From Thiobacillus denitrificans (GTDB taxonomy: Bacteria > Pseudomonadota > Gammaproteobacteria > Burkholderiales > Thiobacillaceae), in contig NZ_LDUG01000017.1 of the NCBI RefSeq assembly GCF_001530125.1, positions 27,188-91,187 on the forward strand: 64,000 nt of DNA, read 5' to 3'. Shown here piece by piece: positions 8,301 to 17,700 of the stretch. Each line of letters starts with the position of its first letter. The first letter of the stretch is position 1. The notes below the pieces were generated by a model that was not told where the DNA came from, made no database searches, and saw nothing but the letters and a program-made list of their open reading frames with translations. A program made the translations under genes and the position numbers.

Positions 8301-9221
8301 CTGCCCGCTCGCGTATCGGCACAGTTCAGGCAGCTGACCATTCCGCCCCCGGCACCCGCCGTCGGCACGGCGGACGGCATCAACATGAAGGCCGTGGATT
8401 TCCCGGCGCTGGATCTGACGGTGGAGGACTTTCGTCTGGAGGAACGATCGCTGGGACGCCTGGAAATGACGACGCGCGGCTCGCCGCAGGGGATGGTGAT
8501 CGACAGCCTGCTGCTCACGCATCCCGATAGCGTGTTCCGCATGAGTGGCCTCTGGCACGACGGCGCGCAGAGCGAAACCCGCGCCGAGCTGAATCTGAAC
8601 GTGCTGGATGCGGGCAAGTTTCTGAGCCGTTTTGGTTATCCCGACGCGCTCAAACGCGGCACTGCGGAGGTCCAGGGCAACGCCACCTGGATCGGCACGC
8701 CCGCCGATTTCGCGTTCGACACGCTGGCCGGGAAGCTCGACTTCAAGGCCCGCGGCGGGCAGTTTCTCAAGATCAACCCCGGTGCCGGCAAGCTGCTCGG
8801 CGTGTTGAGCCTGCAATCGCTGCCGCGCCGGTTGAACTTCGATTTCCGTGATATCTTCAATCAAGGCTATGCCTTCGACGATATCGGCGCCACCCTGCGC
8901 ATTGCGCGCGGCGTGGTCTACAGCGATGACTTCCGGATGCGCGGGCCGGCCGCCAAGGTCAACATGTCCGGGCTTGCCGACCTCAATCAGGAATCCGTGC
9001 AGCTGCGGGTGAAAGTGATCCCGAAATTGTCCGAAGGCTTGGCCGTGGCCGGTGCCTTGATCGGCGGCCCATTGGCCGGGATTGGTGCGCTGGCCGCGCA
9101 AAAACTGCTGCGTGACCCGTTCGAGGAAGCCATTAGCCAGGAATACATGGTGACCGGGGCGTGGCAGGAACCCGATGTCAAGAAACTGACCCAATCTGAA
9201 ACCTCGGTATCTGAACCGTGA
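5394..9221 (+). CDS. yhdP: YhdP family AsmA-like envelope protein
   Basis: A 1275-residue protein with one N-terminal transmembrane segment (about residues 15-45, LAALAVLGLATAAALMFF) and a very long periplasmic part made of repeating beta-rich segments. It ends in the AsmA/TamB-like C-terminal region (GKLDFKARGGQFLKINPGAGKLLGVLSLQSLPRRLNFDF). E. coli YhdP is one of three AsmA-like proteins proposed to bridge inner and outer membrane and carry phospholipids outward. Length matches the family (about 1270). Codons for [13 protein letters not shown] at 8261-8300 are a dispersed repeat that also occurs in dnaX. The nitrilase-family gene follows after 16 bp. Confidence 0.9.
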   Translation: MTVSSALSVFPRRAARWLAALAALAVLGLATAAALMFFWVLPNIADHRDTVASLMSRALGQQVTLEAVSGVWQQARPEFRLQGVRLYDPQSRPALYLPELKAAFAWRSLLFLEPRFNRIELQGLTLGVRRARDGHFYVGSIPINPADPDSRFSSWLLRQGRVHVGNATLTWQDEVRNAPPLILTAVDFTLTNARRTHRLQLHAVPPASLAQPLTIDAKLSARDADDLKTWNGSIDASMAQLSFSQLGAWLALPYQPRQGQGTLNMRLEVARGALAGVVAGLDLRAIETVLGDGLPALKLAQVQGQAMWQRDPDGQRVAFENLRVARPGAALGAPFNAGLAWNATSREFTAQALNLSGWQSILPSLPMDAALRARLHTLQPQGRFDVLRFRWRGAQPGLDNFNIAARFSGLGVTAAGNQPGLANLSGRIEGDARAGVFEIDSKQLGLSLPGLFREPSFGFDSVQARGSWKKTPRGRRLTLADMAFANQDMAGTAKGHYELIAGQPGVIDLSAHLNRAEGTAVYRYFPKKIGDDTVNWVRRAVVAGHSDNVRLDLKGDLTQFPFEQGNGVFRVDVQARDAVIDYVPGWPRIEGIQGRVLFQGKTMEVTSSQARIYGVALGPVKAVIPDLIHHEEQLHIDGEANGPIQDFIRFANVSPVGERLRGFTRDVDGSGPMTLALQLQVPLRHSHDTTLTGRLSFLGDTLLPPGLPRLDQVRGDIEFTHDSLTAKNMTAQFLGGPLRIDTVTRDGQVQILAQGRATAAGMTPWLGGEWGKRVSGEAAWRGQIDLQPAGERIRVESDLVGLTSSLPAPLAKAAAQPLPLRVIRQPQGDGLLHDVRLGQTVSAVWRSNATDGFDRGEIRFGGDAEMPDEPGLRLAGSGRGLDISGWAAALPKGKGRATLPLSSMDIGFDALDLMGRRYRDVRLQGRSRNGLLRTQVTGHELNGVLTYRPAGAYDSTGASARSGSESFRELPARVSAQFRQLTIPPPAPAVGTADGINMKAVDFPALDLTVEDFRLEERSLGRLEMTTRGSPQGMVIDSLLLTHPDSVFRMSGLWHDGAQSETRAELNLNVLDAGKFLSRFGYPDALKRGTAEVQGNATWIGTPADFAFDTLAGKLDFKARGGQFLKINPGAGKLLGVLSLQSLPRRLNFDFRDIFNQGYAFDDIGATLRIARGVVYSDDFRMRGPAAKVNMSGLADLNQESVQLRVKVIPKLSEGLAVAGALIGGPLAGIGALAAQKLLRDPFEEAISQEYMVTGAWQEPDVKKLTQSETSVSEP
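8261..8300 (+). repeat. Dispersed ~40-bp repeat within yhdP, in frame
   Basis: This 40-bp stretch (core GGGGCTTCAGCCCGTAGTGG followed by ATCGGAGTCC) is nearly repeated at 21226-21265 inside dnaX, in the same reading frame. It encodes [13 protein letters not shown] here and [13 protein letters not shown] there. The two host proteins are unrelated, so shared ancestry of the proteins cannot explain the match. Confidence 0.7.
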
Positions 9222-9237
9222 TCGTGGAATCTGTTAC

Positions 9238-10185
9238 ATGACGACAAAAAAACCCGTAAAAACGACCGTGGCACGCTCCAAGGGCGCGCAAGTCAAGAAA
9301 CCCGCACTGCAGGCGGGCACCGTGCGCGTGGCGGCGATCCAGATGGCATCCGGCCCCAACGTGCCGGCCAACCTGGCCGAAGCCGAACGGCTTATCGAGC
9401 TGGCGGTCGATGGGGGCGCACGCCTGATCGTGCTGCCGGAATTTTTCTGCATCATGGGGCTGAAAGACGCCGACGTGGTGAAGGCGCGCGAGGCCGAAGG
9501 CCACGGTCCGATCCAGACGTTTTTGTCGCGCATGGCGAAGAAACACCACATCTGGCTGGTCGGCGGCTCGGTGCCGCTGGAGGCCAGCGTGGCGAACAAG
9601 GTGCGCAACAGCTGCCTGGTGTACGACGAGCGCGGCAAGCTGGTGGCGCGCTACGACAAGATCCATTTGTTCGGGCTCGACCTCGGCAACGAGCGCTATC
9701 AGGAAGCCCGGCTGATCGAGCCGGGCGACAAGGTCGTGATCATCAACAGCCCGTTCGGCCGCATCGGCCTGTCGATCTGCTATGACCTGCGTTTCCCCGA
9801 GTTGTACCGCGCCATGCCCGACGTCGACATCATCGTGGTGCCGTCGGCGTTCACCGCCACCACCGGGCGCGCGCATTTCGAAACCCTGATTCGCGCGCGT
9901 GCGATCGAAAACCTCGCCTATGTGATCGCCCCGGCGCAGGGCGGCTACCATCTGTCGGGCCGCGAAACCCACGGCGACAGCATGATCGTCGACCCCTGGG
10001 GCGTGGTGCTCGACCGCCTGCCGCGCGGTTCCGGCGTGGTCATCGCCAACATCAACCCGGCCTACCAGGCCAGCCTCAGGAAGAGCCTGCCCGCGCGCCA
10101 GCACCGCTTCATCCAGTGCCAGCAGATTGCGGTCGAAGTGGTCGAGCGCCGGGTGCCGGCCAAGCGCGAGCCCGCCGCCAAATAA
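9238..10185 (+). CDS. Nitrilase-superfamily amidase (Nit1-like, probable deaminated glutathione amidase)
   Basis: 315 residues with the Glu-Lys-Cys triad of the carbon-nitrogen hydrolase fold: Glu in LPEFFCIMG, Lys in YDKIHLFGLD, Cys in SICYDLRFPELYR. About 30 basic residues precede the usual start of the domain (GTVRVAAIQMASG), so translation might begin slightly downstream. Bacterial proteins of this branch remove the amide from deaminated glutathione, a metabolite-repair reaction. It sits between yhdP and tldD, an order common in betaproteobacteria. Substrate is inferred from family resemblance. Confidence 0.85.
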   Translation: MTTKKPVKTTVARSKGAQVKKPALQAGTVRVAAIQMASGPNVPANLAEAERLIELAVDGGARLIVLPEFFCIMGLKDADVVKAREAEGHGPIQTFLSRMAKKHHIWLVGGSVPLEASVANKVRNSCLVYDERGKLVARYDKIHLFGLDLGNERYQEARLIEPGDKVVIINSPFGRIGLSICYDLRFPELYRAMPDVDIIVVPSAFTATTGRAHFETLIRARAIENLAYVIAPAQGGYHLSGRETHGDSMIVDPWGVVLDRLPRGSGVVIANINPAYQASLRKSLPARQHRFIQCQQIAVEVVERRVPAKREPAAK

Positions 10186-10215
10186 CGCAGTGCCAAAATC
10201 ATTCAGGACCTCGCC

Positions 10216-11688
10216 ATGAACCCCACCGACGCCTTCGTACCCATTCAAACCGCCGAACAGCTGTTTCATTCCGCCGAAGCCACACTGCTGACGCCAAACG
10301 GCCTTGACGCCGACAAGCTCGCGCCGGTCTTTTCCCGCTTGATGGCGCATGACGTCGACTACGCCGACCTGTATTTCCAGTATTCGCGCTCCGAAGGCTG
10401 GAGCCTGGAAGAAGGCCAGGTCAAATCCGGCAGCTTCAACATCGACCAGGGCGTCGGCGTGCGTGCGATCTCGGGCGAGAAAACCGCGTTTGCCTATTCC
10501 GATGACATCAGCCTCGACGCCCTGGGCGCCGCCGCCGATGCCACCCGCGCGATCGCGCGCGCCGGGCAGAACCGCAGCTTCGGTGTGGTGCAGCGCGGCG
10601 AAGGCCGCCAGCTGTACCACGCGGTCGACCCGCTCGCGAGTTTGCAGGACGCCGACAAGGTCGCGCTGCTGGAACGGCTGGAGAAAAAGGCGCGCGCCAT
10701 GGACCCGCGCGTGACCCAGGTGATGGCGAGTCTGGCCTCCGAATATGAAGTGATCTTCATCGCCCGTTCCGACGGCCACCTGGCCGCCGACGTGCGCCCG
10801 CTGGTGCGCCTGTCGCTGCAGGTCATCGCCGAGCAGGACGGTCGTCGCGAACAGGGTTCCGGCGGCGGCGGCGGTCGTTTCGACTACAGCTATTTCACCG
10901 ACGACATCCTGGAAATCTATGCGCGCCAGGCGGTGCACCAGGCCATGGTCAACCTCGACGCGCGCCCCGCGCCCGCCGGCACCATGACCGTCGTCCTCGG
11001 CGCCGGCTGGCCCGGCATCCTGCTGCACGAAGCGATCGGCCACGGCCTCGAAGGCGACTTCAACCGCAAGGGCAGCTCGGCATTTGCCGGCCGCATCGGC
11101 GAACGTGTGGCAGCCCCCGGCGTGACGGTGATCGACGACGGCACCATCCCGTTGCGCCGCGGTTCGCTCAACGTCGACGACGAAGGCAACCCCACCCAGC
11201 GCACCGTGCTGATCGAAGACGGCATCCTCACCGGCTACATGCAGGACATGATGAACGCGCGCCTGATGGGCATGCCGATCACCGGCAACGCACGGCGCGA
11301 ATCCTTCGCGCATCTGACCATGCCGCGCATGACCAACACACTCATGCTGAACGGCGACAAGGACCCCCACGAAATCATCGCCTCGGTGAAGAACGGCCTC
11401 TACGCCGTCAATTTCGGCGGTGGTCAGGTCGACATCACCAGCGGCAAATTCGTCTTCTCCGCCGCCGAGGCCTACATGATTGAAGACGGCAAGATCACCT
11501 ATCCGGTGAAAGGCGCCACCCTCATCGGCAACGGCCCCGAAGTGCTGACCCGCGTCTCCATGATCGGCAACGACATGGAAATGGATTCAGGTGTGGGGAC
11601 GTGCGGCAAGGAAGGCCAGAGCGTGCCAGTCGGCGTGGGGCAGCCGACGCTGCGGATTGACGGCTTGACGGTGGGCGGGACGGCGTAA
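10216..11688 (+). CDS. tldD: Metalloprotease TldD
   Basis: 490 residues. The metal site [13 protein letters not shown] is the HExxxH-type motif of TldD, and the conserved tail [20 protein letters not shown] is present. With PmbA/TldE (not in this window) it forms the heterodimeric protease that degrades unfolded peptides and matures microcin B17-type peptides. Full length for the family. The ATG at 10216 is 30 bp after the amidase stop, with the same orientation, so the two are probably co-transcribed. Confidence 0.95.
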   Translation: MNPTDAFVPIQTAEQLFHSAEATLLTPNGLDADKLAPVFSRLMAHDVDYADLYFQYSRSEGWSLEEGQVKSGSFNIDQGVGVRAISGEKTAFAYSDDISLDALGAAADATRAIARAGQNRSFGVVQRGEGRQLYHAVDPLASLQDADKVALLERLEKKARAMDPRVTQVMASLASEYEVIFIARSDGHLAADVRPLVRLSLQVIAEQDGRREQGSGGGGGRFDYSYFTDDILEIYARQAVHQAMVNLDARPAPAGTMTVVLGAGWPGILLHEAIGHGLEGDFNRKGSSAFAGRIGERVAAPGVTVIDDGTIPLRRGSLNVDDEGNPTQRTVLIEDGILTGYMQDMMNARLMGMPITGNARRESFAHLTMPRMTNTLMLNGDKDPHEIIASVKNGLYAVNFGGGQVDITSGKFVFSAAEAYMIEDGKITYPVKGATLIGNGPEVLTRVSMIGNDMEMDSGVGTCGKEGQSVPVGVGQPTLRIDGLTVGGTA

Positions 11689-11702
11689 GGTTTTAGCCGG
11701 CC

Positions 11703-11828
11703 ATGTTTGAGATCGCCGGCGCAATCACGGTGGTCGAAACCATCGCCGAAGGTTCGGGCATTCGGGAACGTCCCCGGCTTGAAAAGATTTACGACAAAGG
11801 CAACTGGCGCGTAGGTTGGGCTGAATGA
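11703..11828 (+). pseudogene. Remnant of a small conserved hypothetical gene
   Basis: A 41-codon frame reads MFEIAGAITVVETIAEGSGI and continues IRERPRLEKIYDKGNW. This resembles the first half of a short (~75 aa) conserved hypothetical protein family whose members continue with a WRK-type motif and a C-terminal half that is absent here. The frame ends at a stop within an inverted repeat (11809-11904) that appears to have cut it. The family resemblance is from memory, so confidence is low. Confidence 0.4.
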
Positions 11829-11904
11829 AATGAAGCCCAAATGCAAACCTTCTGCATAGACTGGTGATCACTAAAGCTGTTGGGCTTTGCAGCCCAACCT
11901 ACGC
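11809..11904. repeat. Inverted repeat with perfect 15-bp arms
   Basis: GCGTAGGTTGGGCTG at 11809-11823 is exactly complementary to the sequence at 11890-11904, around a 66-base spacer. The motif (GTAGGTTGGGCT and complement) is widespread in proteobacterial intergenic regions. Here it truncates the small gene remnant upstream. Confidence 0.75.
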
Positions 11905-11962
11905 GGATTCAGGCCGTGCAGTCATCGCTGTCCTGGTTTTGCTTTCTCCCCTTACAGCCCCG

Positions 11963-12087
11963 CCGAGAATCGAGCCTGCCGGGCGGATCAGTGGCGAAGG
12001 TGTTTGAGTCCCGCCCACAAAAAACCAATTTAAAACAGCAGGGCGGGGCGAGTTCTTCGCCGCCCGTCCGGCAGGCTCGATTCTCGG
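11963..12087. repeat. Inverted repeat with ~24-bp arms in the gene-poor interval
   Basis: The left arm begins CCGAGAATCGAGCCTGCC and its complement ends at 12087 (GGCAGGCTCGATTCTCGG), with one mismatch in about 24 bp. The 76-base spacer is a G-rich stretch without an open frame of note. This belongs to the 670-bp interval 11689-12359, which holds no intact gene. Confidence 0.75.
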
Positions 12088-12122
12088 GAATTCGGGGATG
12101 TTGGGGTCGCCTTCTTTTGGTT

Positions 12123-12149
12123 ACTTTTCTTGGCGAGACAAGAAAAGTG
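12123..12149. repeat. Short hairpin repeat (ACTTTTCTTG stem)
   Basis: ACTTTTCTTG and CAAGAAAAGT form a 10-bp stem around GCGAGA. The surrounding text (CTTTTGGTTACTTTTCTTGG) is a common betaproteobacterial intergenic repeat that often yields spurious ORFs reading LLLVTFLGE. The rest of 12150-12359 shows nothing I can assign. Confidence 0.6.
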
Positions 12150-12359
12150 ACTAGCTGCCGGGCTACCCCCGGCCAACGACCCTCAGTCGTGCTTCGCGCT
12201 CAGTTCAACTGGTTTGCTTCGCTGCGCTCGCAATGACAGGCCAGACGATCGAGCGGCTTCGGCGCCCCAATCAAATACCCCGCACCCAATTCATTCCACT
12301 CCGCAGGCTTGGCCCGCATCCCGGCAGCTGACGTTGAGGATTAACGCGTCTCTCTGCGG

Positions 12360-13568
12360 TCAGCTTTCGAGCTGGAAGCGCAGTCCCAGCTTGCTGAAGC
12401 TGAAGAAGTCCAGCGTCGAGTCGGTTCTTTCATAGACCACGCCGATCTGCGGTCGATAGCCTCGGATGCGCAGCGAAGGCCGCAGCAGGTCCAGGCTTAC
12501 CGTGAAACGCGTGTCCTGGCGCCGGTCTCCAAAAAACGGATCGATCCCATCGTACTTGCGAACGCCGGCAGCGCCATACAGCGTGAATCGCGTATCCCAG
12601 GTGTCGGACGGCCAGACCACCGAGCCGCCGAGGCTGCCGCCGCGGTAGGAATAAGCTGCTTCGCCGGCTTTTGCCCGTTCCAGCGTGGCCTCGTTGCTGA
12701 AGGCCAGACCGAGTGCCGGCGGGTAGGCCAGCTTGCCGACCAGGAACAGGTTGTCGGAATCCAGGTGCGGCATCTGCAGCACCTGCAGCCTGCCGACCTT
12801 CAACTCGCCCAGCAGGCGGTAGCCGTCCGACGGCGCCATGGCGGCCAGCGCGCCCACGTAGGGAAAACGGTAGAGGGTGCGCCCATCCAGCCGGGCCCCT
12901 TCGAAGCCTGCCTTGGCCTTGAGCCATGGCAGGCCCGGTACCGCCCGCGCCAGACCAAAGTCGCCGTTCAGCCGGTCGAACGTTCCACCCGGAAAATCGG
13001 AATAGGAGGCGGTGAAGAAGGCCGTGGTCCGGTGTTTTTCGTCCAGCGGCCGATAGCCGCGCACCGACAGCCTGACGCCGGTGACATGGCGGTTGTCCTC
13101 GGGCGGCACCACGGTCAGCGACTGGCCGCCGATCATCACTTCGCGGCTGTTGGTGAAGTTGCGCGGATTCGAGTCGCTGACCACGCCGACGGAAAACTTG
13201 ACGTAGCCCGTAGCCATGTCGATCTCGTCGAGGTAGACGCGGATGTTCTCGGCCACCCGCCAGGGCAGTTCCGGGCGCGCCAGCACTTCACGAAACAACT
13301 GTTCGGAACGCTCGTAATCCTGCAACAGGTACAGCGCGCGGGCGAGTTCCAGCTTGACCCGCGGGCTGCCGGTCTCGGCAAGCAGCGGCTCGAAAATCGC
13401 CACCGCTCGCATCGGATTGCCCGCATGCAAGGCTTCGACGCCGAGGAGAAAGCGTGCCTGATAGGTGGCGCCCTGGTCGGGCTGCATGCCGGCCGGCGCT
13501 TCCTCGGCCAGCACGGGGCAAGTCAGCAGCGCCGCAACGCAGGCCAGCACCGCACTGAATCGCCGCAT
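12360..13568 (-). CDS. Slam-type outer-membrane protein (TPR plus DUF560 beta-barrel)
   Basis: 402 residues with a signal peptide (MRRFSAVLACVAALLTCPVLA). TPR-like helices at ~40-130 (RFLLGVEALHAGNPMRAVAIFEPLL, LARALYLLQDYERSEQLF) precede a beta-barrel ending in FQLES with a terminal-strand pattern. This layout is that of surface lipoprotein assembly modulators, which move lipoproteins such as TbpB to the outside of the outer membrane. The start at 13568 is chosen for its signal peptide; a longer frame exists upstream. It begins one base after the stop of the lipoprotein gene, so the two are translated from one mRNA and the neighbour is the probable cargo. Confidence 0.8.
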   Translation of the reverse strand: MRRFSAVLACVAALLTCPVLAEEAPAGMQPDQGATYQARFLLGVEALHAGNPMRAVAIFEPLLAETGSPRVKLELARALYLLQDYERSEQLFREVLARPELPWRVAENIRVYLDEIDMATGYVKFSVGVVSDSNPRNFTNSREVMIGGQSLTVVPPEDNRHVTGVRLSVRGYRPLDEKHRTTAFFTASYSDFPGGTFDRLNGDFGLARAVPGLPWLKAKAGFEGARLDGRTLYRFPYVGALAAMAPSDGYRLLGELKVGRLQVLQMPHLDSDNLFLVGKLAYPPALGLAFSNEATLERAKAGEAAYSYRGGSLGGSVVWPSDTWDTRFTLYGAAGVRKYDGIDPFFGDRRQDTRFTVSLDLLRPSLRIRGYRPQIGVVYERTDSTLDFFSFSKLGLRFQLES

Positions 13569-13569
13569 G

Positions 13570-14511
13570 TCAGGGTGTCTGTTTGGCGCCGTATGCACCC
13601 GCATAGGTCTCGACGCCGCTCCCTTGCAGGAGGAACACGCCGCCCAGTTCCTCGGCATTCGGGCCATAGAACTGGCCGGTTGAATTGCCCGCCAGTCCGC
13701 CGACAGAGTTTACCGATCCAGTAAAGCTGTTTGTGCCTGCAGCAATGGTCAGGGCGCCGTTCAGATTCAGGTCGGGTTTCGAGGTAAAAACAACCCAGTC
13801 TGATGAGGTTTGGGTGTTGTTCGTCTTGAAGGTCAAAGACCGGGCCGTGCCAAAATCGGCGATTACCGTCAGGTCTGCAAAGACGGTCGTGCCCGCGCCA
13901 GCCGTGTTGACGTAGCTGCCGGTGGTATAGCCGGTAAAGGTGGCTGTGCCACTGTCCGGAATGGCCGTCCCGGCGGTGTTCCCCACGCTCATGGCGCCAA
14001 AGGTCCTGCTGGTTGTACCCAGACCGGTTTCCCAAACGCCGAAAGTCTGGTATTCCCAGCCAAGGTCAATGGGTTTGGCCGTGACCGCCACGCTGGTTGA
14101 ATTCCTGGCACCCACGAATTGAGGAGATGCTCCCGGGGTCAACGTCAAGTTAGTGAAGGTGGCGCCATCGGCTTTATCGAGGACCACCAGGGTGGGGGCG
14201 GGGGTCGTCAGGGCCAACCGGCTTAACTCGAGAGCCGAATCGAACGTCAAATAGGCGCTGTAACCGTCCGCCACGCCCGAAGGTGTGATTGCAATAAACT
14301 GCCCGCCAGACGCCGTTCCCGTGACTTCCTGGCCTAGGCCATCGGCCTTGTAGTTCACGCCGGGCTGCACAGCGCTCCATTTTGTGAATGCCGTAGTGGC
14401 GATGGGTGTGGGGGCGGGCGTGGGTGCGCTACCGCCCCCGCCTCCGCCGCAGGCGGACAGAATCAATGAAACGCTGAGTAATGCAGTGCGCTTGCCGGCT
14501 ACTGTTTTCAT
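13570..14511 (-). CDS. TbpB-like surface lipoprotein, probable Slam substrate
   Basis: 313 residues. The lipoprotein signal has lipobox LSAC followed by a Gly/Pro linker (CGGGGGGSAPTPAPTP). The C-terminal part is a transferrin-binding-protein-like beta-barrel domain, recognisable from FTGSVNSVGG and GQFYGPNAEELGGVFLLQG. Known members bind transferrin, haem, haemoglobin or other host ligands. A free-living host makes a different ligand likely, so none is proposed. The ATG at 14511 is preceded by AAGG about nine bases upstream. Its gene leads the two-gene unit with the Slam-like protein. Confidence 0.75.
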   Translation of the reverse strand: MKTVAGKRTALLSVSLILSACGGGGGGSAPTPAPTPIATTAFTKWSAVQPGVNYKADGLGQEVTGTASGGQFIAITPSGVADGYSAYLTFDSALELSRLALTTPAPTLVVLDKADGATFTNLTLTPGASPQFVGARNSTSVAVTAKPIDLGWEYQTFGVWETGLGTTSRTFGAMSVGNTAGTAIPDSGTATFTGYTTGSYVNTAGAGTTVFADLTVIADFGTARSLTFKTNNTQTSSDWVVFTSKPDLNLNGALTIAAGTNSFTGSVNSVGGLAGNSTGQFYGPNAEELGGVFLLQGSGVETYAGAYGAKQTP

Positions 14512-14741
14512 GACGCCCACCCTTCTATGTTGGAACTTCATTATGGACAAAAATCCATGATTTGACGCCTGTCGACGTCGCCGGGCTGCGCACCTGCTGG
14601 TTCGCCGATGCGACCAGGCGCCGGACCTGATTGCAGCGGGCTCGGGGTCGAGGCTGAAACCCAATCGTAGGCGAATGCCACGCACAGTTCAGTGCGCTGG
14701 CGAACATAGAGACGATTTACGCGGGGAATGGCCAAACCGCC

Positions 14742-17700
14742 TCATCCCAAACGCGCCAACGGCTGCGGTTCCCCGATGAGATAGCCCTGAACGCAGTCTA
14801 CGCCCATTTCGCTGAGCTTAGCCTGGGTCTCGGCATCCTCGACACACCCCGCCACTGTCTTGATTCCAAGGAAACTTCCGGTCTCCAGAATCGACCGCAC
14901 CAGCGCCTCGTCGATCATGCTGGTGCCGATCTCGCGCACCAGCGCGTGGTCGATTTTCAGGTAATCCAGCTTCATGCTCTTCAGGCGGGTGTAGGAGCTG
15001 GTGCCGATGCCGAACTCGTCGAGGGTGAAGCGGCAGCCGTGGCGCTGCAGCTGGCGCATGAACAGCTGCGTCTGGGCGTGGCCTTCGACGGCGTCGGCTT
15101 CGCTGATCTCGAATATGAGCTTGTCGCCGGGGATGTCGCCGCGCGCGAGCTCGCCCAGCAGGAGTTTCAGGAACAGCGGGTTGGTGACCGACTGGCCCGA
15201 CAGCTTGATCGAGAAACCGCCGAGCCGGGTGACCAGATCGACATGGCCGCGCATCCACTGCAGGACGTGGCGGACCACCCAGCGGTCGATTTCGGCGACG
15301 CGTTGCAGGCGCTCGGCGATGCCGATCAGGTCCCGCGTGGCAATGCCGCGCCCGGCGTGGGCGGTCGGGTGCAGCAGCACTTCGTAATACAGCGGGGTGT
15401 GCGCAGCGTCGGACGCGGCGACCACCGGCTGGCAATTGAGACTGAGCTGATTGTTGGCGAGGATGGCGGTTAGCTCGTGCGCCCATTGCGCCAGTGCCAG
15501 CACGCCGCTGGCGTCGCCTTCGCCACCGTATTGCACGACGGGGATGCCGGATTCGCGCGCGCGGGCGCAGGCGGCGTTGGCGTTGTCGTAATAGGCCTCC
15601 GGGCTGAGGCAATCGCTTGCCCACATCAGGCCGGCGGCCGCCTGCACGCGGTAGCGGGTGCCGTTGATTTCCTGCGGATGGGCGGCGATGGCTTGCAGCA
15701 GCGCATCGGCCTGTGCCTGGGCGGCAGCACTGTCGGCCGCTTCGACCCAGAATGCAAGGCCGGATTCGCCGGCGCGCGCCAGCAGCGCGTTGGGCGGCAG
15801 CTGCGCGGGCAGCAGCCGGGCGAATTCGCGCAGGATGGGGGGGCGGATTTCGACGCCTGCCGTGTCGCCTGCGGGGTTGCTGATGTCGAGCTGGATCACG
15901 CCGATGGCGTAGCCGCCGTCCGTTGCCGGGCTACGCAGCCAGTTGCGGCGGATGGCGCGGAAGAAGCTCTTGCGGTTGGCCAGTCCGGTGGCGGGGTCGT
16001 GCGAGGCCTGCCACAGCAGGTCGCGCTGCATTTTCTGGATCATTGCGCTGTAGGAACGATCCATCAGCGGCAGCTCCAGGTCTTCGGTCCATTGCGCTGT
16101 GCCATCTTCCAGCGACTGCAGCAGGTCGGCGCGCTTGAGGTCGAGCTTCTTGATGCCGCGGTAGTTGGCGAACACGTACACCGGCGGCTGGTCGCCGATC
16201 CAGATCAGGTTGAGCGGGGTGTCGGGCGACTTGAACTGCAGCCAGTCGCCGACGCGCAGGCGCTCCGCCAGGTCGTCCTGCGCCTCTGAGAGGGGTTCGC
16301 TGGCGGCGTCGTTAAGGCGGGCGGCGATCGAGGTGTGCTGGTGTTGCGATTTGTCTTCGTCGAACAGCGCCGTGGCGAGCTGGTCGACGATGCGGTCCTG
16401 CGCGAATTTGTCGGCGCATACCCGGGTGAGCGCCTGGTCGATGCGCTGCAGCAGGGTCTGGATTTCGGCGGCGCTGGGCGGCTCGTCGTGCTCCGGCTCC
16501 AGCCACGTGCATAGCTGCTGCAGCACCTGCCAGGCCGCGCGCGCTTCGTCGCTGTCGGCACCGTGGCGCAGCTCGGCCATCAGCAGCACATTGCGCCAGC
16601 CGCCGTTCAACAGTTCGATCACGGCATTGGGCACCGCACGCTCGTCCATCCGCGCCAGCAGTTCGCGCAGGATGCGCTGCTTGGCGACTTCCGCGCCCTG
16701 GCGGCCTTCGCACATTTCCTGCAGGCGAGACACGCGTGCGGCGCGCTCGTTCAACAGCGGCTTGACCACGCGTTCGAGCTGGGTGCGCGCTTCTTCGAAC
16801 ACGCCCGGATTCTTGTCGGCTTCGGCATTGATGCGGTCGGTCCAGCGGCTCATCAGCCGCAGCAGGCGCGCATCGGTGATCTTGCCGTCGTCGCCCGCCA
16901 CCATGCTGATGCGGTCGAGCGTGTTCAGCACCTTGTGCGCCGGGTGGGCGGGCGAACTCAGGAACTGCGGGTCGGCCATCGCCAGCTTGATGAGGCTGGT
17001 TTCGAGTTGCTGGAAGAACGGCCGCATCCCCTCGCTGACCGATTTCTCGGCGTGCATGGTGTCGAACAGCGCGCCGAACAGGTCGACCGAGCGCTGCATG
17101 TCCTGGGTGACGGTGGGCGGCAGCGCGCCGGCGGCGGCCAGGCGCTGCAGCACCGGCGAGTGTGCCACGCCGGGCGCGCCCGTCATCATGCCTTGGCCAC
17201 CAGCCCCTGCTGTTGCACCCTGGGGGGCATGGCCCGGCAGGGTGTTGCCGGATGCGGCGCGGGCGGACGTTGCGCCCATCGGCGCCGAGGCCGGCTGGCC
17301 TCGGAAAAAGTCCAGCAGCGAGCCGGTCAGGCGGCCGAGGGCGCCCTGCGGCGCAGCCGCTTCAACCTGCGCCGGCGCAGCCGCAACGGGCGCGGCGTGC
17401 TGCGGCTGCGCTGTCACGCTGGGTTGCTGGCGTTCGGCCTCGGCCTGCGAGACGGGCAGCAGCGCGAGCAGCTCGGCATACAAGGGGGCGAGCTGGTCGG
17501 ACAACACGTCGCGCAGCGTGGCATAAGCCACCTGGCGCGCGCGTCCCAGCACCGGTACATCCTGCAATGCGCTGCGGTAGGCGTGGCTGATGACGGCGGG
17601 GCCGAACGGGTTGTTGCGGTGGTCGCAGGCGAAGCCGAACAACTGGCCGATGCGCGGCTCGATGTCGGCGAGCTGCTCGCGGAATTGCTCGTCCAGTTTG

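Noticed and set aside
11880-12236. 118-codon frame reading LLLVTFLGETRKV
   Set aside because: This is a well-known translation artefact of a common intergenic repeat; no protein evidence in the sequence.
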